In this document: positions 16,007-24,800 of the stretch, in pieces
Layout of the letters: each line of letters opens with the position of its first letter
Numbering within the stretch: position 1 is the stretch's first letter
NCBI GenBank assembly: GCA_017619275.1
Contig: JAFZSR010000109.1
Location: 1 to 44,967, forward strand
Direction: 5' to 3'
DNA length: 44,967 bases
From: Prevotella sp.
GTDB lineage: Bacteria > Bacteroidota > Bacteroidia > Bacteroidales > Bacteroidaceae
Notes under the pieces: generated by a model
What the model saw: the letters and a program-made list of their open reading frames with translations, nothing else
Told to the model about the DNA's origin: nothing
Database searches by the model: none
Position numbers and translations under genes: made by a program

Positions 16007-18856
16007 ATGAAAAAGACATTGATTTTAGCGTGTCTTCTTGCCTTCATCCACACCTCGCTGTGGTCGCAAAATGATTCTACAAAGACCAAGAAGAAAGAAC
16101 GCACGGTGGAACTGAGCGGCGAAGTCTACGACTCGTTCACCAAGGCAAAGGTGAAAGCCTTCATGACCCTGATGCGCCAAGAAGACAGCACCGTGGTCGA
16201 CACGATGACGTGCTGGACCTGGAGCACCTCGTCGTACTACGAGTTCAAGGTGCCCGCCCGGAACGACGACTTTCTCATTCACGCCAAGGCCGAAGGCTAC
16301 AACGACACCACGGTGGTGTACCATCTGCGACATATCGCCCGCAACTCATGGTTTGAGTTGCCCCGCATCCTCATGAAAAAGAAGCAACGCTCCGACGACG
16401 ACATCTACAAAGATGTCGACCTGAACGGCGTGGTCATCACGGGCACGAAGGTGAAGCTGGCCTATCGTGGCGACACCCTCGTCTACAACGCCTCGGCCTT
16501 CAACATGCCCGAAGGCTCGATGCTCGACGGACTCATCCGCCAAATGCCCGGCGCGGAACTGAAGGATAACGGCGACATCTACATCAACGGCCGAAAGGTG
16601 GACTACCTCACCCTGAACGGCAAGGATTTCTTCAAAGGCCAGAACAAGGTAATGCTCGACAACCTACCCTACTACACCGTGAAGGAGCTGAAGGTCTTCG
16701 ACAAGTCGACGAAGCAAAGCGAGCTCATTGGGCACGACGTGCAGAAGAAGGACTACGTGATGGATGTGCAACTGAAGCGTGAGTACAACCGTGGCATCAT
16801 GGGCAACATCGAGGGAGGCATCGGCACCGACCGCCGCTATCTGGGGCGCCTATTCAGCCTCTATTACGATGACCACTCGCGCGTCTCAATCTTTGGAAAC
16901 ACCAACAACGTGAATGAGACTCACCCCCCAGGAAGCGAGGGCGAGTGGAGCCCCTCGGCGATGCCCCAGGGTCTGCAATCGAGCAAACAGACGGGCCTTC
17001 ACCTGGCCACGGAAGACGAGGACAAGAACTGGGAGGATGGCCTCGACGCCACCTTCGATTGGAACGATGCCGACGACTGGAGCCGCACCACCAGCGAGCG
17101 CTTTGCCTCGGGCGGCAACATCGTGAGCGGCTCGGAAACGTGGAGCCGCCAAAAGAGTTTCAACTTCTCGGTCAACAATTTCTTCCAGGCGAGAAAGCCC
17201 ATAACCCTCTGGGGTAGTCTGAACGCCAACTATAGCAATGGCCACCGAAACACCAACCGACAGGACAGCACCTATCGTGACGCCATCATCAACCGCACGC
17301 TCAACGATGGTCTGAACCGCTATCGCACGCTCAACCTCAGTGGCGACATCGGCATCTACCATAAGTTCGCATGGGGCGACTACCTCTCGTTCAACTTCTC
17401 GGGAAACTACTCACGTCAGAAGCCGAGCGAAAGTTGGAGCCTGAACCGCACCTACTATGCCGTGAACGACTCCACCGACGTGCGCCATAACTACAACGAC
17501 AACCACTCGGAGAGCTACAACTACCAGGCCAGCTTCGGCTATACCCTGCAGCTGCTCAACAGGTGGTTCATCAGCACCAATGCCAGGTATTCCCAGTCGC
17601 TCAACAAGAACAACAACGACCTCTACCGCCTCGACTGGCTCAGCCCCTCTCAATCCTCCCAAAATGGAGAAGCGAGGGCACTCGACTGGTTGCCCTCCAC
17701 CTTCGACGCCCTGCTGATGGCCCTCGACCACGACAACAGCGACCGTCAAACACAGCTCGACCGCACCTTCAGCGGCAGCATCAATCTGGACCATTCGGGC
17801 GAGAAGGATTTCTTCAGCATCTCGCTCCGCACAAGCAATCCCCACGAGCGCCTGCACTATCGCGACCGCGAGCTTGACACCATTGCCAAGCGTAGTTACG
17901 TCGACATCCAGCCCAGCATCAACTGGCATCGCTGGGGAATAAAGAAAGGACTCAACCAGCTGGGCTACAACATGAGCATGAGCCGCCCCTCGCTGTCGAG
18001 CCTCATGCCCGTTGACGACACCACCAACCCGCTCATCACGCGCATCAACAACCCTGAACTGAAGAACACCCTCAACCACTTCGCCAACATGGGGTTCCAG
18101 TTCAACAACGACTCCACGCGCCACTTCCTGAACATCATGCTGGGCGGCGGCCTCACCCAGCACGCCATCGGCACGCGCACCATCTACAACACCACCACGG
18201 GCGCCTACACCTTCAAGCAAGACAATATCGAGGGCAACTGGAACGGGACGCTCAGTACTTCCTACGAGCAGCCCCTCGACAGTGCCAAGCGCCTCACCCT
18301 GCAGCAGCACTTCGATGTGAACTATAATCACTCGGTCGATTTCCCCGTGCAGTATGTTGTGGCGGTGCCACAACACACCCAACCAGAAAAGAGCACCGTG
18401 CACAATTGGAATGTTCATGAGAAACTGGGGCTGGAGTACCAGCGCGACAAGCTCACCGTGGGCATCAGCGGCGAGGTGAACTGGCGACGCTCCACCAGCA
18501 GCCGCGAGGATTTCGAAAGCATCTCGGCCTTCGACTACAGCTACGGCGGACGCCTGCGCTACACCATCCCCTGGCTAAAAGTAAACTTGGCCACCGACAT
18601 CCGCATGTTCAGCCGACGCGGCTACCAGAGCGAGATGATGAACACCGACGACTTGGTGTGGAATGCCGAGTGCTCGCGCTCGTTCTTCAAAGAGAAGTTC
18701 ACACTGAAGCTCACCGCCTTCGACCTCCTGCACCAGCTATCCTCAACCCAGTACAGCGTGAACGCCCAGGGACGCACCGAGACATGGAACAACTGCATCC
18801 CCCGCTACGTCATGCTGTCGGCCATCTACCGTTTTACTGGGAAAAAGAAACAATAG
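16007..18856 (+). CDS. Outer-membrane beta-barrel protein, paralogue of the 11029-14097 barrel
   Basis: TonB-receptor-like outer-membrane barrel of 949 residues. I chose ATG 16007 because it gives the signal peptide MKKTLILACLLAFIHTSLWSQ. The same frame is open 44 codons further upstream, but that stretch is only translated TAGACT repeats. The N-terminal carboxypeptidase-like domain spans about 35-130. The plug-like segment has GDTLVYNASAFNMPEGSMLD, MPGAELKDNGD and INGRKVDYLTLNGKDFF, aligned motif by motif with the minus-strand paralogue. The Gly-rich loop and tail of that paralogue are absent. The 3-prime end overlaps the convergent MGMT gene by 23 bp. Likely transports or binds a large ligand, perhaps a pectic glycan by context, which is inference. 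Confidence 0.9.
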   Translation: MKKTLILACLLAFIHTSLWSQNDSTKTKKKERTVELSGEVYDSFTKAKVKAFMTLMRQEDSTVVDTMTCWTWSTSSYYEFKVPARNDDFLIHAKAEGYNDTTVVYHLRHIARNSWFELPRILMKKKQRSDDDIYKDVDLNGVVITGTKVKLAYRGDTLVYNASAFNMPEGSMLDGLIRQMPGAELKDNGDIYINGRKVDYLTLNGKDFFKGQNKVMLDNLPYYTVKELKVFDKSTKQSELIGHDVQKKDYVMDVQLKREYNRGIMGNIEGGIGTDRRYLGRLFSLYYDDHSRVSIFGNTNNVNETHPPGSEGEWSPSAMPQGLQSSKQTGLHLATEDEDKNWEDGLDATFDWNDADDWSRTTSERFASGGNIVSGSETWSRQKSFNFSVNNFFQARKPITLWGSLNANYSNGHRNTNRQDSTYRDAIINRTLNDGLNRYRTLNLSGDIGIYHKFAWGDYLSFNFSGNYSRQKPSESWSLNRTYYAVNDSTDVRHNYNDNHSESYNYQASFGYTLQLLNRWFISTNARYSQSLNKNNNDLYRLDWLSPSQSSQNGEARALDWLPSTFDALLMALDHDNSDRQTQLDRTFSGSINLDHSGEKDFFSISLRTSNPHERLHYRDRELDTIAKRSYVDIQPSINWHRWGIKKGLNQLGYNMSMSRPSLSSLMPVDDTTNPLITRINNPELKNTLNHFANMGFQFNNDSTRHFLNIMLGGGLTQHAIGTRTIYNTTTGAYTFKQDNIEGNWNGTLSTSYEQPLDSAKRLTLQQHFDVNYNHSVDFPVQYVVAVPQHTQPEKSTVHNWNVHEKLGLEYQRDKLTVGISGEVNWRRSTSSREDFESISAFDYSYGGRLRYTIPWLKVNLATDIRMFSRRGYQSEMMNTDDLVWNAECSRSFFKEKFTLKLTAFDLLHQLSSTQYSVNAQGRTETWNNCIPRYVMLSAIYRFTGKKKQ

Positions 18857-19184
18857 TCGGCTCCCACAGATGTCGGTCCATGTCCACGTTTCCGTTGGGC
18901 TTGAACGTCACCCCTTCCTCTTCCAGCAATGTGCGCTGGCGACTCCATCCCGGTGCCGTGCGCCCCGCTATGGTCACCACGCGGTGACAGGGCAGCTGCT
19001 CGGCGCCTGGTGTATAGCGCAGCGTGCGACCCACCATGCGCGGATGACTGGGCCAGCCCGCCAGCGCGGCGATGATGCCGTAGGTGGTGACGCTGCCACG
19101 GGGAATCTGCGCCACGATGTTCAGCACGTCGTCGCGAAAAGCGCGTGCCTGCTCGGGCGTCATCCTGTCGGGATAGTCGTGCAT
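18834..19184 (-). CDS. MGMT-family DNA alkyl repair protein, short form
   Basis: Single-domain protein of 116 residues like the DNA-binding domain of O6-alkylguanine alkyltransferases. The helix-turn-helix region is followed by RMVGRTLRYTP and the active-site motif PCHRVV with Cys66. Because Cys is present (not Trp, as in most alkyltransferase-like proteins), catalytic methyl transfer is possible, although the usual N-terminal domain is missing. The start at 19184 overlaps the upstream GH105 stop as TGATG, so it is translationally coupled. It converges on the barrel gene with a 23-bp overlap. Confidence 0.88.
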   Translation of the reverse strand: MHDYPDRMTPEQARAFRDDVLNIVAQIPRGSVTTYGIIAALAGWPSHPRMVGRTLRYTPGAEQLPCHRVVTIAGRTAPGWSRQRTLLEEEGVTFKPNGNVDMDRHLWEPTIVSFSQ

Positions 19185-21490
19185 CACTTCACCGTCACCT
19201 TCAATGGCTGGCGCACCTGTCGCAACGTCCAATCTATGCGCTGCTGCCACTCAGCCATGGTGCGCACGTCGAATTTCGACCATGCCGAGCCGAAATAATA
19301 CGTGTAGCGCTCTCCTTTATAGTTATTGGCAATGCCCACGGCGTGACCCTCGTTGCCCCCGCCGGGCTGAGCCAAGGGCATCAGCTTCGTCTCCACGCCT
19401 CCCTTGGGATAAAGCGTAGCCACGAAGAGCTGACAGTTGTTCACACGGGGATTGTCGGTGGGGTCGGCGTATGCCACGTAGTCATTCTTCAACACCACGC
19501 TCGTCTTGTCTTCCGAATGAATCACCACACCCGATGCCAGCGGAGCAGGCTGGCGCAGATTGGTGTACCAAACGGTGCAGCGGTTGAAATTCTGCCCCTT
19601 GTCGAGCGAGATGATACGGTGCTCGGTAATACTATCATTTCCAAAGAGTTTCTTCTCGTAGTTGAGCAACACCGTGGTGCGCAGCGGACCGTTATCGAGC
19701 ACCTCATAGTCTTTAAAGCAATAGGGATACACCAGTTCGCCACCCTGCATCAGCGCCGGTGTGCCACATCCCAGCGTAGCCCCCACCTTGTAGAGGTCCA
19801 TGCCGCGGCCATGGTCATGATGGTACGAGATGGTGCGATAGAGCGAGTCGCCCTTCTGCCTGTTTTCGCGGCGCAGCTGCTCCACGGTGGGCATCATCAC
19901 CACATCCTCGGTCCAGTAGCGTTGCTCCACCACCAGTTCGGGCGTGTTCTTCGACCATACGTCGATGCCATAGCTGCGCTCGCCAGTGCGTTGCAGGGCA
20001 GGGCCATAAACGCGATAGGCGCCGCGGTCGTTCTCCCAGGCATAGTCGTCCTTGCGCTCAGGATAGATGCGCCCATAGCACACCGTGCGGTAGTTCTGGG
20101 GCATACCCTTGCGGATGACGAGCGTGAGCGTAGCATGCGGACTCACCCCTGCTTCGACGAGCAGCTTGCCGTCGTAGCTCAGCTGATAGGGAATCTCCAG
20201 CCCCGCAGGATCGCTCACGATGAACTGGCGACCGCCCTTTATGCCCAGACGTGCAAAGATGTCCTCGGCATCCAGCTCCACCACCTGATGGCGGAACTCA
20301 TCGCTCTCATTGCTGATGGCGACAGTGACGGTAGCCCCTTCGGAGGCCGTCTCATACCTCAGATGCTCACAGGCTGCCAGCAGGAAAGCACCCACGCCGA
20401 AGTTGGCTTGCGAATGGGCGTCGACGGTTTTCGTGGGGTCGGGCTTCTCGCCAATGGGCTGCACAAAGCCCACGCTACCATCCTCTTGCAAGGCCGTCGT
20501 CGTCAGATAGTTCCACGCCTTCTCAATCACGGGCACAAAGGTGTCGTGGTCGAGCAAGCCGTTGTTCACGCCCCACAGCATGCCGTAAGTGAAGAAGGCG
20601 GTGCCGCTGGTCTCGGGGCCTGGTGCATCCTCCTCGCAGAGCATCGACCGGCTCCAGTAGCCGCCAGGACGCTGCACACGGGCCACGCCCTGTGCCAGCT
20701 CGCGGAAGCGCTGCACAAAGAAGTCGCGGTGGCTATAGTCCTTTGGCATATCGGCCAGCACCTTGGCCAGGCCGGCCAGCACCCAGCCGTCGCCACGTGC
20801 CCAGAAGCTCTTGCCGCCACTGGTGGTCTTCACCTTGGGGAAGATATACTTGGCATCGCGGTAGTAGAGCTGCTCGTCCTTGTCGTACATCAGCTCGTCG
20901 GCCCACCAGTAGTTGTCGTAGAGCTTGTCGAGATACTTCACCTCGCCCGTGGTCTTGTAGAGCTTGGTGAAGACGGGCATCACCATGTAGAGCGCGTCGG
21001 CCCACCACCAGAAATCGTTCTGTGGCTGGCGCACCTCATAGTCCATCACCTCCAAAGCTCGCTCAATGCGGAAGGGTTGGGGGTTGATTTCATACATGTC
21101 CAGATAAGTCTGGAAGCAAATCTGCCAGTCGCCGAAGAGCACGTAGTCCATGCCCTCTCCATACTGCTTGTACTTCCACTTCGAGGGGTCCTTCTCGCGT
21201 GCGCCCATCCACTTGTTGTGACGCGCCCACTGCTCGCTGTAGTCCATCCAGCGTGCCACGCCCAACAGGCGATAGGCCTCCATGTTGCCGGTGTGATAGG
21301 CGGCCTCGTCCCAGAACGAGCGCACTCGCGGCGAGTGCGTCCGCTGCCAAAAGTCGTTCACCTTCGTAATCATCTCAATGGTGCTCATGGGGCGCGGTTC
21401 GGGGCGCTTCTTGCGGGCACGTGCCGAGGCGGCGGTGGCCATCAGAGCCATCACCAGCACCAGCAGAATCAGTCTTATTTGTCTCATCAT
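19184..21490 (-). CDS. Secreted GH105-DUF4861 fusion, unsaturated glycuronyl hydrolase
   Basis: A 768-residue exported enzyme with signal peptide IRLILLVLVMALMATAASA near residues 5-23. Residues about 35-370 match the GH88/GH105 alpha/alpha barrel of unsaturated rhamnogalacturonyl hydrolases (MITKVNDFWQRTH, NDFWWWADALYMVMPVF, FWARGDGWVLAGLAKVL, GTAFFTYGMLWGVNNGLL). These remove the unsaturated uronic acid left by pectate or rhamnogalacturonan lyases. Residues about 395-768 match DUF4861 (AISNESDEFRHQVVELDAED, WENDRGAYRVYGPAL, YHHDHGRGMDLYKVG). The fusion is known in Bacteroidetes pectin loci. It fits with uxaB nearby. It has its own promoter and is coupled to the MGMT gene. Confidence 0.92.
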   Translation of the reverse strand: MMRQIRLILLVLVMALMATAASARARKKRPEPRPMSTIEMITKVNDFWQRTHSPRVRSFWDEAAYHTGNMEAYRLLGVARWMDYSEQWARHNKWMGAREKDPSKWKYKQYGEGMDYVLFGDWQICFQTYLDMYEINPQPFRIERALEVMDYEVRQPQNDFWWWADALYMVMPVFTKLYKTTGEVKYLDKLYDNYWWADELMYDKDEQLYYRDAKYIFPKVKTTSGGKSFWARGDGWVLAGLAKVLADMPKDYSHRDFFVQRFRELAQGVARVQRPGGYWSRSMLCEEDAPGPETSGTAFFTYGMLWGVNNGLLDHDTFVPVIEKAWNYLTTTALQEDGSVGFVQPIGEKPDPTKTVDAHSQANFGVGAFLLAACEHLRYETASEGATVTVAISNESDEFRHQVVELDAEDIFARLGIKGGRQFIVSDPAGLEIPYQLSYDGKLLVEAGVSPHATLTLVIRKGMPQNYRTVCYGRIYPERKDDYAWENDRGAYRVYGPALQRTGERSYGIDVWSKNTPELVVEQRYWTEDVVMMPTVEQLRRENRQKGDSLYRTISYHHDHGRGMDLYKVGATLGCGTPALMQGGELVYPYCFKDYEVLDNGPLRTTVLLNYEKKLFGNDSITEHRIISLDKGQNFNRCTVWYTNLRQPAPLASGVVIHSEDKTSVVLKNDYVAYADPTDNPRVNNCQLFVATLYPKGGVETKLMPLAQPGGGNEGHAVGIANNYKGERYTYYFGSAWSKFDVRTMAEWQQRIDWTLRQVRQPLKVTVK

Positions 21491-21514
21491 TCAGGGGTTT
21501 TTAGTTGTTATGGT

Positions 21515-21523
21515 GCAAAGGTA
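21515..21523 (-). promoter_or_regulatory. Promoter -7 element of GH105-DUF4861 gene
   Basis: On the minus strand TACCTTTGC (21523-21515), 24 bp before the start codon, with a TTTCG at the right distance (about 19 bp) as a weak -33 element. Confidence 0.6.
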
Positions 21524-21627
21524 CGAAAAGGCAGGCAAAAAACGAAATAAAAACACGACAAAATGATGGCACCGACAGATTTTTCTAAGCCGTGCGCACA
21601 GCATGATTTCAAACGGTGCCGCTTTTC

Positions 21628-21698
21628 AAAAAAATCTCGTACGAGATTTTTTCAAAAGTCGTTGACTTTTTTCAAAAAATCGTTACCAAAATTTCGGG
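21628..21698. repeat. Dispersed 71-bp repeat, copy 2
   Basis: Nearly identical to 597-667, including the palindrome A6-TCTCGTACGAGA-T6 at 21629-21652. Here it sits between two divergent genes rather than after a gene. A weak inverted repeat GGCACCG/CGGTGCC (21568-21574 and 21614-21620) lies just before it. The rest of the intergenic region holds only the two promoters. Confidence 0.65.
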
Positions 21699-21733
21699 GG
21701 GCACCCGGAAATGAAAAGAAAAGCAACTTTCCC

Positions 21734-21765
21734 TTTGCATTTCCCTTGTTTTTTCGTAATTTTGC
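21734..21765 (+). promoter_or_regulatory. Promoter of CotH operon
   Basis: TTTG (21734-21737), 19 bp, TAATTTTGC (21757-21765): a full match to the Bacteroidetes consensus. The leader to ATG 21821 is about 50 nt. Confidence 0.8.
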
Positions 21766-21820
21766 AGCGTCATCCCGGAGTATTACGCGAATTTCAGTTT
21801 ATAGAAAAAAGAAACAGAAT

Positions 21821-24800
21821 ATGAAAATAAAAAAAACTACGCTCGGAAGGCCCCTCGCGCTGTTCCTGGCACTATTCCTGTGCGCCGCCGCCTCGGCTGC
21901 ACGCCTGGTGGACTATACCGACAAAGTGGGCGGCGCCTGGTGCGACGATGCCGCCTTCTGGGCCATCTCCGGCAATCATGGGAGCGGCCTGCTGCAGTGC
22001 GACACCTGGTCGTCGCGCGGCAGTCGCGATGGCAGCGACATGGAAACACCTTTCATGGAGTACTGGATTGACAATGGCGCGGGGCCGCTGGCCGACGCGC
22101 AGATACGCCATCTGCCCATCAGTGGTCTGCCAGCAGGACAGTACACGGTGCGCATGCGGGTGCGCTGCTACGACGAGAGTGGAACGGGCACCCCCGCTGG
22201 CGACATCAAGCTGGTGGCCAACGGCGCCAGCATCAGCGTGATGGAAGGGGCCGACATAGGCGACTATAACGGTCAGCAGTACACCTGCGGCGATTTCGCC
22301 CTGGAGTGCACCGTAGACGAGGGGGGACAGCTCGACTTCGGCATCGACGTGGCCAATGCCACCTACTGCAACTGGGTGGCGTGGAAGGATGTGGAACTCT
22401 ATTATCACGACACCACCGAGAAGCCCAAGGTGATTGCCACGGGCACCTACTACCTGCGCCACCACGCCACAGGACGCTATCTCATCGGCGGCGGCATCTA
22501 TGGCACCCATGCCGTGCTGGGAGAGCACGCCCTGCCGATAGAGTTTACACAACTGGATGAGAACGTCTTTGCCATCGACTGCGGATTCAGCAATACCGGC
22601 AGCACAGGCTACCTGGCCATCACTGACGAGGGTGACGTCTTTACCGACATCGACTTCCAGCAGCCATGGATCATTGAGAAAGGCAACGATGGTGCCTACA
22701 CCTTGAGCTCGGAATGGGGAACCTATCTGGGGAGCGACGTAGATGAATTTTATGTGATGGGCGTGATTGAGGATGGCACCGACGAGGCCGTGCAATGGGA
22801 CCTGCTCACCAAGGAGGAAATGCTCACTGCCCTGCTCACCGCCAACACCGACAATCCCGCCGACGCCACCTTCCTCATCAGCAACGCCCGCTTCGACCGC
22901 AACTACAAGAACAGCGAGTGGGAAGGGAGCCGCATCGACCTGGGAGGCTTGGAAGAGAACTGGTGCGCCGAAGCATGGAACAGGAACTACGACATCTACC
23001 AAATACTGGAGAACATTCCCAATGGGCGCTACCGCCTGACGGTGCAGGGCTTCTACCGCTGGAACAACAACGGCCAGAACACCAACTGGACGGCTCGCCA
23101 AGCTTATGAAAACGGCACTGAGCAGCTGTATGCCATGCTCTATGCCGGCGACCAGAGCACTCCCTTGCAGAGCATTGCCAGCGAGCTGGAGCAGATACAG
23201 CTTTGGGGACTGCCAGGAGGCGACGCCGACCTGCCCTACAGCATGACCGAGGCATCGTGGGCCTTCAGTTACGGACTCTATGCCAAGAACAGGGTGGAGG
23301 TGGACGTGACCAACCACGAACTGAAGATAGGACTGCGCAAGGAGCAGCAGGACGGCGTGGACTGGACCATCTGGGACAACTTTGAACTGACGCTGCTGCA
23401 GGCGGGCAACAACGCCGACTACAACCCCAGCGGCAAGGATGACGATGACGAGCTGGACTACGACAAGGCCACATGGGACAATCCCCTCGACGTGACAAGC
23501 CTCATCACGAATGCCAACTTCAACAGCCAGCGGGGATGGAAGGGCTATCCAGGCATTGGAGGCAACAGCGAGAACCCCTGCGCCGAAGCATACAACAAGA
23601 CTTTCGACGTGTATCAGACGCTGAACGACGTGCCCGACGGCTGGTACAGACTGCGGGCACAGGGCTTCTATCGCTACGGGTCGTATGAGTACGAGCAGCA
23701 CAAGTCGTACTATGGCGGCGGTTGGGAAGAGAACGATGCCAACAACGTCTACGCCATGTACACCATCCCCTATGCCATCATCAGCCATCAACTGGGCATA
23801 GAGCGAGGGTTGGCACACCTCTATGCCAACCATGTGGAGCAGGAACTGCCATCGCCCTTCAGCAGCGCCCACGAGGAATACACCCATGCCGATGACATGG
23901 AGACCGAGTTCGGGTGGGTGGTCAACTCACAATGGGGAGCCAGCGAGGCTTTCACGGCCGGAGAGTTCCCCGTGGAGCTGATGGTGCCCGTGGTGGGCGG
24001 CCAGCTGCGACTCGGCGTGAAGAAGGGCCTGGGCTATAAATACGACTGGAGCGTCTGGGACAACTTCCAGTTGGAATACCTGGGAAAGGACAGGTTTGAA
24101 TATGTCGCCGAGCTAAACGCAGAACAGACCAGTATCACCATGGCCCGTGGCGAGGAGCGACAGCTGACGGTGGAGGTGCTGCCCGCCAACGCTTCGAACT
24201 GTCAGCTGCAATGGACATCGAGCAACCCGGGCGTGGTAAGCATCGACAGTAAGGGCGTGGCCACCGCCAAGGGCGACGGACAGGCCACCATCACCGTGCG
24301 CGCACTGGGCAGCCAGGGACAGATGGTGACGACGACCATCAACGTGCAGGTGAGCACCGCCAGCGTCACGGCTGCCCGCCTGGTCATCAACGAGATTCAG
24401 GTGTCGAACCTCGACATGTTCCTCGACCGCTCGCTCAACTACGGTGGCTACGTGGAACTCTACAATCCCACCAGCCGAGGCATCTCGCTCGATGGACTCT
24501 ACGTGAGCGACGATGCCAGCGACCTGACGAAGCATCGGCTGACCAGCTACAGTGGTGCCGTGCCCGCCAAGGGCTTCGGCATCATCTGGTTCGACCACGC
24601 TACAAGTAATAACGGGCAGGTGGACTTCAAACTCAACATGGACGGCGGCACCATCTACATCAGCGACAGCAGCGGCAAGCTGCTGGCCAGCCAAAGCTAT
24701 CCCCCAGCTGTGAGCCGCACCAGCTATGCACTTACCACCGACGGAGGCAATGAATGGGGAGTGACGGCCCACCCCACCCCTGGAGCCAGCAATGCGGGAA

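Noticed and set aside
19145-21550. 801-codon plus-strand ORF opposite the GH105-DUF4861 gene
   Set aside because: It mirrors the minus-strand gene, whose product has a signal peptide and clear enzyme motifs; the antisense product has His/Val/Leu-biased shadow composition.
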